DNA of 64,000 nt from Nocardia amikacinitolerans NBRC 108937 (GCF_001612615.1 NZ_BDAU01000028.1:1-64000); one strand, 5' to 3'; counted from the stretch's first letter, positions 9,290 to 18,135 are shown. Notes: generated by a model from the sequence alone, not told the origin. Program-made: numbers and translations.

Positions 9290-10141
9290 TCAGTGAGAAT
9301 CGGCGTGCTCGGCGAGGCCGATGTACACGGCGGTCAGCAGCGCGAACACGTAGGCCTGCAGGAAGATGACCAGCATCTCGAACAGGGTGAACCCGAGTCC
9401 CGCGAGCAGCGAGAACGGCGAGAAGACCTTCATCCACGCGGCGGCGTCGAACAGGAAGAACCAGGTCGCGCTGAAGAACAGCACCAGCATGATGTGGCCG
9501 GCGAGCATGTTCGCCATGAGTCGGACGGTCAGCGTGAACGGGCGAAGGATGAAGGTCGAGACGAACTCGATCGGAATCAGCAGGACGTGCAGGGCGGGCG
9601 GCACGTTCGGCACCACGATGCTGCTGCGCATGTAGGTGAGGAAGCCGAACTTCTTGATGCCCACGTAGTTGAACGCGATGTAGGCGACCGCCGCGAGCAC
9701 GATCGGCATACCGATTCGGGCGTTCGAGGAGATGTTCAAGCCCGGAACGATGCCGGAGAAGTTCAGAAAGAGGACCGTGAAGAAGATCGTCGCGATCAGC
9801 GGGAAGAACTTGCGGCCGGTTTCCTTACCGAGCACCTCTTCCGCAATCTGCTCCTTGACGAAGACCAGTCCGATTTCGGCGACATTCTGTAGGCCGCGCG
9901 GAATGATTCGGGGACTCCGGAAGGCCAGCAGCATGACGGCGACGAGCACGGCGGTCATGATCAGCCGGACCAGCATCAAACGATCGAGTTCGAACGGCGT
10001 TCCCTCGAACAGCAAAGCTGGAGGGAAGAAGTCGGTTAGCGACGGCGCGTGGAACTCACCCGCCGCCAAAGTGGTGACGCTCAGCGTTCTCTCCCGTGTT
10101 CGGGCCGCGGGTACGGTCATTCCCGCGGTTCGATCGGACAT
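9290..10141 (-). CDS. atpB: ATP synthase Fo a subunit
   Basis: Multi-pass stator subunit forming the proton half-channels against the c-ring. The essential arginine is in RPFTLTVRLMANMLAGH, and the C-terminal helix contains FLQAYVFALLTAVYIG; both are family hallmarks. The protein looks streptomycete-like. The first ATG has no clear ribosome site; the ATG seven codons later (10120) has GCGGGA close by and is a plausible true start. Confidence 0.93.
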   Translation of the reverse strand: MSDRTAGMTVPAARTRERTLSVTTLAAGEFHAPSLTDFFPPALLFEGTPFELDRLMLVRLIMTAVLVAVMLLAFRSPRIIPRGLQNVAEIGLVFVKEQIAEEVLGKETGRKFFPLIATIFFTVLFLNFSGIVPGLNISSNARIGMPIVLAAVAYIAFNYVGIKKFGFLTYMRSSIVVPNVPPALHVLLIPIEFVSTFILRPFTLTVRLMANMLAGHIMLVLFFSATWFFLFDAAAWMKVFSPFSLLAGLGFTLFEMLVIFLQAYVFALLTAVYIGLAEHADSH

Positions 10142-10385
10142 TGACGATCAATTTGGGTCGACTCAGGTCGGCTCGAAATTCGTCAGCAGCTGCGCGGCAA
10201 TCCCGCTCGGGCGGCGTCTGTACGTGTGTCGGCGACATCGTCGACATGCAGAACCGGAACCCTCGGAGCCCGGCACGGCAGTAAGCATAGCGGTACTCGG
10301 AGGGATCGTGGGATCCCCCCTCGCTTGGTCGCTTGCTTACCAACACTTTACCAAGTTATCTACGACGCTGTGTAGGGGGGTGAAG
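10142..10385 (-). promoter_or_regulatory. Gap between atpI-like gene and atpB; possible atp operon promoter
   Basis: This 244-bp gap is unusual inside an otherwise tightly packed operon and holds no protein gene that I can support. On the minus strand a -10-like TATGCT lies at 10284-10289, without a clear -35 partner. It may be the main promoter for atpB onward, with atpI and wecA on a separate transcript. Confidence 0.4.
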
Positions 10386-10844
10386 TCATTCCTGTTCGGC
10401 GGCCGGGTCGGAGTCCCCCGCGGTGGTCGAGACATACGGAACCTTCTGTCGCAGAACGCCGTACGTCTCCGCGCCGAGCACGATGACGAGGGCGCCGATG
10501 ACGGTCAGGAACAGCGCCACCCGGTTGTAGAAATCGAACTGGTTGAGCACCGCGACCGCGATGAGCACCAGCAGCACCTTGCCGACCCAGCTGGCCAGCA
10601 TGACCAGGCCCGCTGTGCTCGGCGGCAGCTTCGCGCCGAAGAGCACGACCGCGGCCGTGGTGAGGATGAAGACGCCGCCGATGGCCGCGCCGAGCAGCGC
10701 GCCCCACAGCCCGGGCAGCCCGGCGACGGCGGTCGCGATCGCGGCGCTCAGGACCACCAGGACCGCCAGCCCGATCAGGCCGTAGCGCAGCGCCGACTTC
10801 AGCGGCGCGTCGGGGCCGGGGATGGGGTTCGGAGTGAAGGTCAC
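10386..10844 (-). CDS. AtpI-like membrane protein
   Basis: A 152-residue protein with four predicted transmembrane helices (about 24-42, 46-70, 80-102, 108-128) starting at a GTG. It sits between wecA and atpB, where actinobacteria have an AtpI/UncI-type protein implicated in c-ring assembly or Mg2+ supply. The call rests on position and topology; primary sequence similarity is low in this family. It begins 11 bp after the wecA stop. Confidence 0.75.
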   Translation of the reverse strand: MTFTPNPIPGPDAPLKSALRYGLIGLAVLVVLSAAIATAVAGLPGLWGALLGAAIGGVFILTTAAVVLFGAKLPPSTAGLVMLASWVGKVLLVLIAVAVLNQFDFYNRVALFLTVIGALVIVLGAETYGVLRQKVPYVSTTAGDSDPAAEQE

Positions 10845-10855
10845 GGCTACCGACT

Positions 10856-12013
10856 TTACTCAGACGCCTGCTGCTCGGCCGCCGCCTCCCCGCGCCGCAG
10901 CCCTGGAACGGCGGTCACGACGAGGGCGAAGACGAGCCCCCCTGCCATCAGCAGCACCACGATTCGACGGTCCATCAACGAGGTACCGACCGCCCCGAAT
11001 GCCAGTACACCGACCCACAAATAGATCAGCAGCACGACGCGTCGATGGGAATGGCCGATCTGCAGCAAACGGTGGTGCAAGTGCATTTTGTCCGGCGTGG
11101 AGAAACTCACACCCGCCCGCACCCTTCGCACGATCGCCAGCAGCAGATCCAGCACCGGAATGAACATCACGGCGCCGACCAACAGCAGTGGCGAAAGCAG
11201 ACCGACGATGTCGCGCGGACCATAGCCTTGCAGCGGAATTCGACCCGAGGCGCCGGTGGAGACCGACGCGAGCATCAGGCCGATCAGCATCGAACCCGAG
11301 TCGCCCATGAATATCCGGGCGGGCTGGAAATTGTGCGGCAAAAACCCCGCACACGCACCGGCGAGCGCCGCGGCGAGCAGCGCAGGCGGGTAGGTGTTCA
11401 CGTCACCGCCCTGCTCGTAGAGCAACCCCACGGAGAACACGAAAACGGCGGCGGCGCAGATGAAGCCGAGGCCGGCGGCCAGACCGTCCAGGCCGTCGAC
11501 GAAGTTCATCGCGTTGATCAGCGTCACCGTCACGGCCACGGTCACCAGACCACCCTGCAGCGCGTCGAGCACCACGGTGGAATTGTTGAACGGGTCGTAG
11601 ATGACGTACCAGCTCAGTCCCATGACGGCCATCACGCCGCCCGCCGTCACCTGGCCTGCGAATTTGGTGAGCGCGTCGAGTCCCCAGCGATCGTCGACGA
11701 TGCCGACGAGCACGATGATGGTCGCCGCCACCAGCACCGCGGGTATGTCGACGGCGTAGTCGAACCCGCGGCGCAGGGCGGGCAGCTGGTGCGCGAAGAG
11801 CACCGCGGCCACCACGCCGATGTACATGCCGACGCCGCCCATCCGTGGGATCGGCTTGACGTGCACGTCGCGCTCACGCGGCACGGCGACGGCGCCGAAC
11901 GAGATGGCGAGCAGCCGGATGCCGCCGGTGGCGAGGAAGGTCACCGTGGCCGAGATCAACAGGACGAGCAGGAGCTCGCGAAGCGGAACGACCGAGCCGG
12001 AGCCGGAAATCAT
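10856..12013 (-). CDS. wecA: WecA-like UDP-GlcNAc:polyprenyl-phosphate GlcNAc-1-phosphate transferase
   Basis: Integral membrane enzyme that starts arabinogalactan linker synthesis in mycolic-acid bacteria by placing GlcNAc-1-P on decaprenyl phosphate. Seen motifs are KPIPRMGGVGMY near residue 52, NAMNFVDGLDGLAAG, FMGDSGSMLIG and a HLHH sequence in the last cytoplasmic loop. There are about 11 membrane segments in 385 residues. A good ribosome site (GAAAGG) precedes the ATG, and tsaC is 16 bp upstream. The gene order tsaC-wecA-atpI-atpB is the same as in mycobacteria. Confidence 0.93.
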   Translation of the reverse strand: MISGSGSVVPLRELLLVLLISATVTFLATGGIRLLAISFGAVAVPRERDVHVKPIPRMGGVGMYIGVVAAVLFAHQLPALRRGFDYAVDIPAVLVAATIIVLVGIVDDRWGLDALTKFAGQVTAGGVMAVMGLSWYVIYDPFNNSTVVLDALQGGLVTVAVTVTLINAMNFVDGLDGLAAGLGFICAAAVFVFSVGLLYEQGGDVNTYPPALLAAALAGACAGFLPHNFQPARIFMGDSGSMLIGLMLASVSTGASGRIPLQGYGPRDIVGLLSPLLLVGAVMFIPVLDLLLAIVRRVRAGVSFSTPDKMHLHHRLLQIGHSHRRVVLLIYLWVGVLAFGAVGTSLMDRRIVVLLMAGGLVFALVVTAVPGLRRGEAAAEQQASE

Positions 12014-12029
12014 GCGACCTTTCTCCCGC

Positions 12030-12695
12030 TCACCGCGCGGGGGAAATGGTCAGCTCGTCCGGTGACATGCCGAGCACCTCGGCGATCTCGGCCACCGGGA
12101 CCGCGCCCTCGCGCAGCACGCGGGGCTGATCCGCGGTGAGATCCACGATGGTGGAGGCGACCGCGTGCTCGGCAGGACCGCCGTCGAGGTACACGCCGAC
12201 CAGGCTGCCGAGCTGCTCGCGGGCCTCGGCGGCCGTCTTGGCGGGCGGCTGGCCCGAGATGTTGGCGCTGGACACCGCCAGCGGGCCCACCTCGCGCAGC
12301 AGATCGAGCGCCACCGGGTGCAGCGGCATCCGCAGCATCACGGTGCCGCGCGTGTCACCGAGGTCCCACGCCAGCGAAGGCGCTTGCTGCACAACAAGAC
12401 TCAGACCACCCGGCCAGAAGGCGCGGATCAGCTCGCGCGCCTGCGGGCGCACCGAGAAGACCAGTCCGTCGATCGTGTGCCACGAACCGACCAACACCGG
12501 CACCGGCATGTCCCTGCCGCGGCGCTTGGCCGCGAGCAGCTCGCTCACCGCGGTGGAATCGAAGGCGTCGGCCGCCAAGCCGTACAACGTGTCTGTGGGC
12601 ATCACCACCAGTCGCCCGGACTTCAGGGCGCTGGTCGCTGCGGACAGTCCGGCGGCGCGCGAATCGGGATCCGCGCAGTCGTAGACGGTACTCAC
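12030..12695 (-). CDS. tsaC: L-threonylcarbamoyladenylate synthase (TsaC/Sua5)
   Basis: Makes threonylcarbamoyl-AMP for the t6A37 modification of ANN-decoding tRNAs. Signature sequences of the YrdC domain are VVMPTDTLYGLAADA (near residue 32), KRRGRDMPVPVLV, FWPGGLSLVV and VSSANISGQPP. The 221-residue form is a YrdC-domain-only version without the C-terminal Sua5 domain. I chose the GTG at 12695 (VSTVYDCADP) because AGGA lies 8 bases upstream and the N-terminus then matches mycobacterial homologues; an ATG at 12704 is the alternative. Confidence 0.92.
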   Translation of the reverse strand: MSTVYDCADPDSRAAGLSAATSALKSGRLVVMPTDTLYGLAADAFDSTAVSELLAAKRRGRDMPVPVLVGSWHTIDGLVFSVRPQARELIRAFWPGGLSLVVQQAPSLAWDLGDTRGTVMLRMPLHPVALDLLREVGPLAVSSANISGQPPAKTAAEAREQLGSLVGVYLDGGPAEHAVASTIVDLTADQPRVLREGAVPVAEIAEVLGMSPDELTISPAR

Positions 12696-12729
12696 GGCCC
12701 CCATCCTGGCACATGGTGCTGGTGGGGCG

Positions 12730-13635
12730 TCAGGTGCGGGTAGCGACGACGAAGCGGGGTTTGCCTGCGAGGTCGGGGTGTTCGACGACATCGGTGAAAT
12801 CACCGGTCTCGGTGAGGAGGGCGGCGAGGGCCGAGCCGTTGGTGTCGTCGTGCTCGATGGCGGTCGCGCCGCCCGGACGCAGCAGACGGGCGATGTTGGG
12901 CACCATCCGGCGGATGACGTCCAATCCGTCCGGCCCGCCGAACAGCGCCAGGTGCGGGTCGTGGTCGGCGACCTCGGGGTCGAGCACCGCACCATCGGGG
13001 ATGTAGGGCGGGTTGGACAGCAGCAGGTCGACCTTTCCGTTCAGCTCGGTGAGCAGGTTCGGATCGGTGACGTCGTCGGCGTACAGGGTGATCGGGGTGT
13101 CGCCGTCGGCGATGCGGTCGTCGGCATTGCGGCGTGCCCATTTCAGGGCGGCCGGGTCGATCTCGATGGCGTGCACCTGGGCATCGGGCCGCGCGTGCGC
13201 GACAGCGAGCGCGAGCGCGCCAGAACCGGTGCAGAAATCGATGACGATCGGCTGGTGATCGTGCGGCAGCGTCTCCAAATAGGCCAGCGCCCAAGCGAAG
13301 AGCAGTTCGGTCTCCGGTCGCGGCACGAAGACGCCCGGCCCGACCGCGAGATCGATCTGTCCCATCGGGGCGACGCCGGTCAGATGCTGCAACGGAATGC
13401 GCTCGGCGCGCCGGTCGACCAGGGCGCGGTAGTCCGCGACGAGCACCGGATCCACCAGCGGCACCAGGGCCAAACGCGTCCGCTCGACACCGAGCACATG
13501 CGCGGCGAGTTGCTCGGCGTCCGCGCGCGGACTCGGCACGCCCGCGGCCTGCAATTGTTCCGCGGCTTCGTTGATCACCGCACGCATAGACACTCGACCC
13601 ACCACCCCACTCTCGCCGATTTCCGTCGCGCCCAT
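12730..13635 (-). CDS. prmC: Release factor glutamine methyltransferase PrmC
   Basis: SAM-dependent enzyme that methylates the GGQ glutamine of release factors, including the RF1 encoded just upstream. The SAM site is DFCTGSGALALAVA (about 133-146) and the catalytic motif is NPPY (208-211). The ATG at 13635 is preceded by GGGAAG at good spacing; another ATG at 13587 is possible. Standard 301 residues, and the classic prfA-prmC pairing. Confidence 0.95.
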   Translation of the reverse strand: MGATEIGESGVVGRVSMRAVINEAAEQLQAAGVPSPRADAEQLAAHVLGVERTRLALVPLVDPVLVADYRALVDRRAERIPLQHLTGVAPMGQIDLAVGPGVFVPRPETELLFAWALAYLETLPHDHQPIVIDFCTGSGALALAVAHARPDAQVHAIEIDPAALKWARRNADDRIADGDTPITLYADDVTDPNLLTELNGKVDLLLSNPPYIPDGAVLDPEVADHDPHLALFGGPDGLDVIRRMVPNIARLLRPGGATAIEHDDTNGSALAALLTETGDFTDVVEHPDLAGKPRFVVATRT

Positions 13636-13687
13636 CGTTCACTTCCCGGAATTGGGTCGCCCAGCCACGCGGACGCCGCGCCGGAAC

Positions 13688-14758
13688 TTATTCGGCCGCC
13701 ATGCGGGCCTCGCGGTCGGCCTTGCCGAGCGCGTCGAGGAGCGCGTCGAGGTCGCCGTCCAGCACGGAGTCGAGGTTGTGCGCCTTGAAGCCGATGCGGT
13801 GATCGGTGATCCGGTTCTCCGGGAAGTTGTAGGTGCGGATGCGCTCGGAACGGTCCACCGTGCGGATCTGGCTGGCGCGACCGGCCGCGGCCTCCTGCTC
13901 GGCCTGCTCCTCGGCGAGCGCTTGCAGGCGCGCCGCGAGGACCTGCATGGCGCGGGCCTTGTTCTGCAGCTGCGAGCGTTCGTTCTGGCAGGTCACGACG
14001 ATGCCGGAGGGCAGGTGCGTGATGCGGACGGCGGAGTCGGTGGTGTTGACGCCCTGGCCGCCCTTGCCGGACGAGCGGTAGACGTCGATGCGCAGATCGG
14101 ATTCATCAATCTGCACCTCTTCGACCTCGTCGGGCTCGGGGTAGATGAGCACGCCCGCCGCGGAGGTGTGGATGCGGCCCTGCGATTCGGTCACCGGAAC
14201 GCGCTGCACGCGGTGCACGCCGCCCTCGAACTTGAATCGCGACCAGACGCCGTCGCGCACCGCGTCGCGGCTCTTGATGGACAGCGTCGCGTCTTTGTAA
14301 CCGCCGAGGTCGGAGAAGGTCGCGCCGAGGACTTCGACCTTCCAGCCGTGCCGTTCGGCGTAGCGGATGTACATGCGGGCCAGGTCGGCGGCGAACAGCG
14401 CCGATTCCTCGCCGCCCTCGCCGGACTTCACTTCGAGCACCACGTCGTCGCCGTCGTGCGGGTCGCGGGGGGCGAGCAGGTCGGCGAGCGCCTGCTCCAG
14501 CTCCTCCACCTGACGCCGCAAATCCGGGATCTCGGCGGCGAAGGCCGGATCGTCGTCGGCCAGTTCCTGCGCGGCGGCCAGATCGTCGTGCGCGCTCTTC
14601 AGCTTGTTGTAGGTGGCCATGATCGGGGCGAGCTCGGCGAACCGCTTGCCGACGCGGCGCGCGGCGCCCGGATCGTTGTGCAGCGTCGGATCGGACAGCT
14701 GCGTTTCCAGTCCCGCGTGCTCGGCCAGGATGTCGTCGATCGCGGACGGCTGCGTCAT
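13688..14758 (-). CDS. prfA: Peptide chain release factor 1
   Basis: Recognises UAA/UAG stop codons and triggers peptide release. The tripeptide anticodon is PVT (HRVQRVPVTESQGR), diagnostic of RF1 rather than RF2, and the catalytic GGQ is present in SGKGGQGVN. The start ATG (MTQPSAIDD) has AGGAAG upstream. Length is 356 residues, standard. It lies between rpmE and prmC. Confidence 0.96.
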   Translation of the reverse strand: MTQPSAIDDILAEHAGLETQLSDPTLHNDPGAARRVGKRFAELAPIMATYNKLKSAHDDLAAAQELADDDPAFAAEIPDLRRQVEELEQALADLLAPRDPHDGDDVVLEVKSGEGGEESALFAADLARMYIRYAERHGWKVEVLGATFSDLGGYKDATLSIKSRDAVRDGVWSRFKFEGGVHRVQRVPVTESQGRIHTSAAGVLIYPEPDEVEEVQIDESDLRIDVYRSSGKGGQGVNTTDSAVRITHLPSGIVVTCQNERSQLQNKARAMQVLAARLQALAEEQAEQEAAAGRASQIRTVDRSERIRTYNFPENRITDHRIGFKAHNLDSVLDGDLDALLDALGKADREARMAAE

Positions 14759-14850
14759 GATGCTTCCTTCTCTCGGGTCCCGGCCTGTGCCGGGTCGGCA
14801 TTTCTCGTCATCCGGCGCCGGGCATGGCCTGGGCACCGGGCCAACAAATG

Positions 14851-14890
14851 CGCCGACGCCCGGCCTGCAGTGCAGAACCGGGCGTCGGCG
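14851..14890 (-). terminator. 13-bp hairpin after rpmE
   Basis: The arms CGCCGACGCCCGG (14851-14863) and CCGGGCGTCGGCG (14878-14890) are perfectly complementary, with a 14-nt loop. It begins 6 bp past the rpmE stop and lies upstream of prfA, so it probably terminates or attenuates the abundant L31 transcript. Confidence 0.75.
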
Positions 14891-14896
14891 AGGAAG

Positions 14897-15133
14897 CTAC
14901 TTGGCGTCGGCGTCGGCCTTCTTGCCCGCGCGCTTGCCGTAGCGAGCCTCGAAGCGGGCCACGCGGCCACCGGTGTCCAGGATCTTCTGCTTGCCGGTGT
15001 AGAACGGGTGGCACTGCGAGCAGACCTCGACGGTGATGTGTCCCGACTCCTTGGTGCTGCGAGTCTGGAAGGTGTTGCCGCAACCACAGACCACCGTGGT
15101 GTCGACATACGTCGGGTGGATTCCTGCCTTCAT
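14897..15133 (-). CDS. rpmE: 50S ribosomal protein L31 (zinc-binding form)
   Basis: Ribosomal large-subunit protein of 78 residues starting MKAGIHPTYVDTTVVCGCGN, with an AGAGGA ribosome site about 9 bases upstream of the ATG. It keeps four cysteines (CGC near residue 16 and VCSQCHPFYTGKQ near residue 36), so it is the zinc-containing paralogue rather than the Cys-free zinc-starvation form. The lysine-rich C-terminus is normal for L31. Confidence 0.96.
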   Translation of the reverse strand: MKAGIHPTYVDTTVVCGCGNTFQTRSTKESGHITVEVCSQCHPFYTGKQKILDTGGRVARFEARYGKRAGKKADADAK

Positions 15134-15508
15134 GGATGGTGTCCTCTCGATAGTGGTCGCCGGGTCGCCACGAGGGGCGTGAACCGGAACCGCTGGTTCC
15201 AAACTCTGCGTCGCAGAGGTCGGCGGGATTGTCTGCGGGACGCAGACGCACAGCGGTCCAGTATGCCAGAACCGCTACTACGCACCCAAAACACACCGGG
15301 CAACCATTTTGTTCCCTGCTTCGTGTATCTAAGGCAACCTCCGCAAACGCAGCACCCCAGAAAGTGAGGGCACGCGGTTTCTCCGCACCTACGGAACCCT
15401 TAAGTCGAGTAGTCCGCTACTCGGGAAGGCGAACAGCACTGTTCATAGAGTTCGTAGGTGTCGAGTTCCCCCTGCACATCGGCGTGCCGAGACAGAAAGG
15501 AGAACGCT
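15134..15508. other. Divergent intergenic region rpmE / small membrane gene
   Basis: A 375-bp region with no convincing gene. It should hold the rpmE promoter (minus strand) and the promoter of the plus-strand membrane protein gene. I looked for a Zur-type palindrome near rpmE and did not see one. Confidence 0.5.
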
Positions 15509-15979
15509 ATGAACAGCCGAATCGCCCTCGCGGTGTTCGTCCTGTTGATTCTCACTGTCGCGGTGGGCTGGTTTGCGATCCCCGAGACCACATCGTCCGC
15601 CGCCTACACGACCGCGGATACGGCCGCGTACTACGAGCGGCACTCCGCCGAGGCGGACGACGACGTCGCGGTGTCGGCTACGACGAGGTTGCTCGCCTGC
15701 ATGATCGCCGGTGCGGCCGCGATCGGCCTGATCTTCTTCCGGCCGTACATGCCGAAGGGGCCCCGCGATCGCGAAGCCCCTTCGGTGGCACGGCAATTCG
15801 TACCGCTACTCGTCCAACGCGCCCGGCGCGGTCTTGCTGACCTGCATCAGGAACTCGAGGTTGTTCTTGGACTTCTTCAAGCGATCGATCAGCAGGTCGA
15901 TCGCCTGGTGCGAGTCCAGGCCGGAAAGCACGCGGCGCAGCTTGTGCAGCACCGCCGCCTCGTCTGGGCTCAGCAGTAG
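15509..15979 (+). CDS. Small putative membrane protein, overlapping the 3' end of rho
   Basis: The ATG at 15509 has an excellent ribosome site (AAAGGAG, 7 bases upstream). The first about 95 residues look like a real protein: an N-terminal membrane helix (IALAVFVLLILTVAVGWFAI), an acidic tyrosine-rich linker (TTADTAAYYERHSAEADDD) and a second helix (LLACMIAGAAAIGLIFF). After RPYMPKGPRD the frame passes through the rho terminator hairpin and then antisense to rho for 174 bp, where the composition looks like shadow sequence. No known family recognised. The N-terminal half is more credible than the C-terminal half. Confidence 0.55.
   Translation: MNSRIALAVFVLLILTVAVGWFAIPETTSSAAYTTADTAAYYERHSAEADDDVAVSATTRLLACMIAGAAAIGLIFFRPYMPKGPRDREAPSVARQFVPLLVQRARRGLADLHQELEVVLGLLQAIDQQVDRLVRVQAGKHAAQLVQHRRLVWAQQ
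15752..15785. terminator. Hairpin downstream of rho, bidirectional
   Basis: CCGAAGGGGC (15752-15761) pairs perfectly with GCCCCTTCGG (15776-15785). It starts about 20 bp past the rho stop and lies inside the convergent plus-strand frame. The symmetric stem could work on both transcripts. Confidence 0.7.
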
Positions 15980-17827
15980 CTCGTCCTTGCGGGTACCGGA
16001 CGGGTTGACGTCCACCGCCGGGAACACGCGCCGTTCCGCGATCTTGCGGTCCAGCTTGAGCTCGGCGTTACCGGTGCCCTTGAACTCCTCGAAGATCACC
16101 GTGTCACCGGTCGAGCCGGTCTCCACCATGGCGGTGGCGATGATCGTCAGCGAGCCGCCGTTCTCGATGTTGCGCGCCGCGCCGAGGAACCGCTTGGGCG
16201 GGTACAGCGCGGTCGAGTCGACACCACCGGAGAGGATTCGGCCAGAGGCAGGCGAGGAGTTGTTGTACGCGCGGCCCAATCGGGTGATCGAGTCCAGCAG
16301 CACCACAACGTCTTTGCCCATTTCGACGAGTCGCTTGGCGCGCTCGATGGCCAGCTCGGCGACCGAGGTGTGATCGCTCGGCGGACGGTCGAAGGTCGAG
16401 GCGATGACCTCGCCCTTCACCGAACGCTGCATGTCGGTGACCTCTTCGGGACGCTCGTCGACCAGCACCACCATCAGGTAGCACTCGGGGTTGTTGGTCG
16501 CGATCGCGTTCGCGATGTCCTGCATGATCGTGGTCTTACCGGCCTTCGGCGGGGACACGATCAGCGCGCGCTGGCCCTTGCCGATCGGCATGATCAGGTC
16601 GATCACGCGGGTCGTCAGCTTGTTGGGCTGGGTCTCCAGCCGTAGCCGCTGGTTCGGGTAGAGCGGGGTCAGCTTGCTGAACTCGGGACGCCGCTTGGCC
16701 GCCTCGACGTCGCCGCCGTTGACCGTGTCCAGCCGCACCAGCGGATCGAACTTCTGCCGCTGGTTGGCCTGCTCGCCGTCGCGCGGAGCCCGCACGGCGC
16801 CGGTGATCGCGTCACCGCGACGCAGGCCGTTCTTGCGGACCAGGTTCATCGAGACGTAGACGTCGTTCGGTCCGGCGAGGTAGCCCGAGGTGCGGACGAA
16901 CGCGTAGTTGTCCAGCACGTCGAGGATGCCCGCGACCGGCTGTAGGACGTCGTCCTCGCGGATCTCGAGCTCGCGGCTCTCACCGCCGCCGGTCTCACGG
17001 TCACGCCCCCGACGACGCTCACGGAACCGGCGACCACGGCGACCGCGACCGCCTTCCTCGTCGTCACCACCGCGACCGCCCTCGCCGCGACCGCCCTCGC
17101 CGCGACCGCCCTCGCCGCGACCACCGTCGCCGCGACCGCCCTGGGCGCGCTGCTCACCGTTCTGACCGCGCTCGCCCTGGCCGCGCTCGCCCTGGCCACG
17201 CTCGCGGCGCCGTTCGCCCTGCTCGGCTTCCGGCTTCTGCTCGTCACCACGCGCCTCGGCGGTCTCACCGCCGCCGGAACGCGCCTGGTCACGGCCGCGA
17301 CGCTGCCGACCACGGCCGCGCTGACCACCTTCGCGGCCGGACTCTTCGCTGGTCTCGGCGGCGGGGGCGGAATCGGTCTGCGACGACTCGGCGGGCGCGG
17401 ACTTCGAAGGAGCGGGATCGGCGGGTGCCTCGGGCGCGGGCGCGGCGGCCTTCTCGGCGGGCGCGGCTTCCTTCGCCTTGGCCTCCTTGGCCGGGGCCTT
17501 CTCCTTCGCCGGCGCGGGCGTCACGTCGAGGGCCGCCTGCTCGGCCTTCTCGCCGCGCGCGGGCTTCTCCGACTTGGCGGGCTTACCGGCCTGGTTCTCC
17601 TTGATGGCGGCGATCAGATCACCCTTGCGCATACCGGAGGTGCCTCGGATACCGAGTTCCCCCGCCAGCGCGCGCAACTGCGGCAACAACATTCCAGTCA
17701 GCCCCGATCGTGCGACGTCGGTTTGTTCGCTCATCTTCGAAATCTGTCCGGATTCACTTTCGCGGCCGCCCGAGGAACTTGGGTTGGATTCCACCCCGGG
17801 TGTCGCGAGCAGGTCCGTATCTGTCAC
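15806..17827 (-). CDS. rho: Transcription termination factor Rho, long actinobacterial form
   Basis: Hexameric RNA helicase that terminates transcription. Domains: N-terminal Rho-N helix (about 40-75, LTGMLLPQLRALAGELGIRGTSGMRKGDLI split across the domain), a disordered insert rich in Ala/Lys/Glu (75-150) and then in Arg/Gly (150-285), the cold-shock-like RNA-binding domain, and the RecA-like ATPase with PPKAGKTT near residue 427. At 673 residues it is far longer than E. coli Rho (419) because of the insert, as known for Micrococcus and Mycobacterium. The GTG start has AAGGAAAGGA upstream. It is transcribed separately from thrB across a 308-bp gap. Confidence 0.96.
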   Translation of the reverse strand: MTDTDLLATPGVESNPSSSGGRESESGQISKMSEQTDVARSGLTGMLLPQLRALAGELGIRGTSGMRKGDLIAAIKENQAGKPAKSEKPARGEKAEQAALDVTPAPAKEKAPAKEAKAKEAAPAEKAAAPAPEAPADPAPSKSAPAESSQTDSAPAAETSEESGREGGQRGRGRQRRGRDQARSGGGETAEARGDEQKPEAEQGERRRERGQGERGQGERGQNGEQRAQGGRGDGGRGEGGRGEGGRGEGGRGGDDEEGGRGRRGRRFRERRRGRDRETGGGESRELEIREDDVLQPVAGILDVLDNYAFVRTSGYLAGPNDVYVSMNLVRKNGLRRGDAITGAVRAPRDGEQANQRQKFDPLVRLDTVNGGDVEAAKRRPEFSKLTPLYPNQRLRLETQPNKLTTRVIDLIMPIGKGQRALIVSPPKAGKTTIMQDIANAIATNNPECYLMVVLVDERPEEVTDMQRSVKGEVIASTFDRPPSDHTSVAELAIERAKRLVEMGKDVVVLLDSITRLGRAYNNSSPASGRILSGGVDSTALYPPKRFLGAARNIENGGSLTIIATAMVETGSTGDTVIFEEFKGTGNAELKLDRKIAERRVFPAVDVNPSGTRKDELLLSPDEAAVLHKLRRVLSGLDSHQAIDLLIDRLKKSKNNLEFLMQVSKTAPGALDE
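17071..17145 (-). repeat. 15-bp tandem repeat inside rho
   Basis: Five near-perfect 15-bp units (CGCGACCGCCCTCGC on the plus strand) encode GEGGR-type repeats in the Rho insert. A second short run of 15-bp units follows at about 17168-17200. In-frame unit size means length variation would not break the gene. Confidence 0.8.
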
Positions 17828-18135
17828 GGAAATCCTTTCCTTCCCTCGACCGCCGTGTGCTGTTTCGAGGGTTCGTCCCGCAGTCCGGGCACTCTGCCGG
17901 ACTCGGTATTGCCGTATCGCCTGCCCCGCCGGACCGGAGGCTTCGCCACCGGTTGTGAAAGGTGGGAGAGATCATTCCAGTTGCGCAGCTACGCAGTACC
18001 CCCATGGCCTGGAGGCTCGAGCCTGGAGCCTGCTGGAGCGATTGCCCTGATGAAGCACCGGCGTCTGATGCGCACGATGTACGGACTTGCTCAGAATAGC
18101 TGGCAACTGTGAACCTCGGCAAGGCAGACGCGCCG
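17828..18135 (-). promoter_or_regulatory. rho upstream leader region
   Basis: A 308-bp gap between thrB and rho with no gene that I can support. Its size suggests a promoter plus a long 5' leader for rho, which is autoregulated in many bacteria. No clear promoter boxes could be assigned. Confidence 0.4.
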
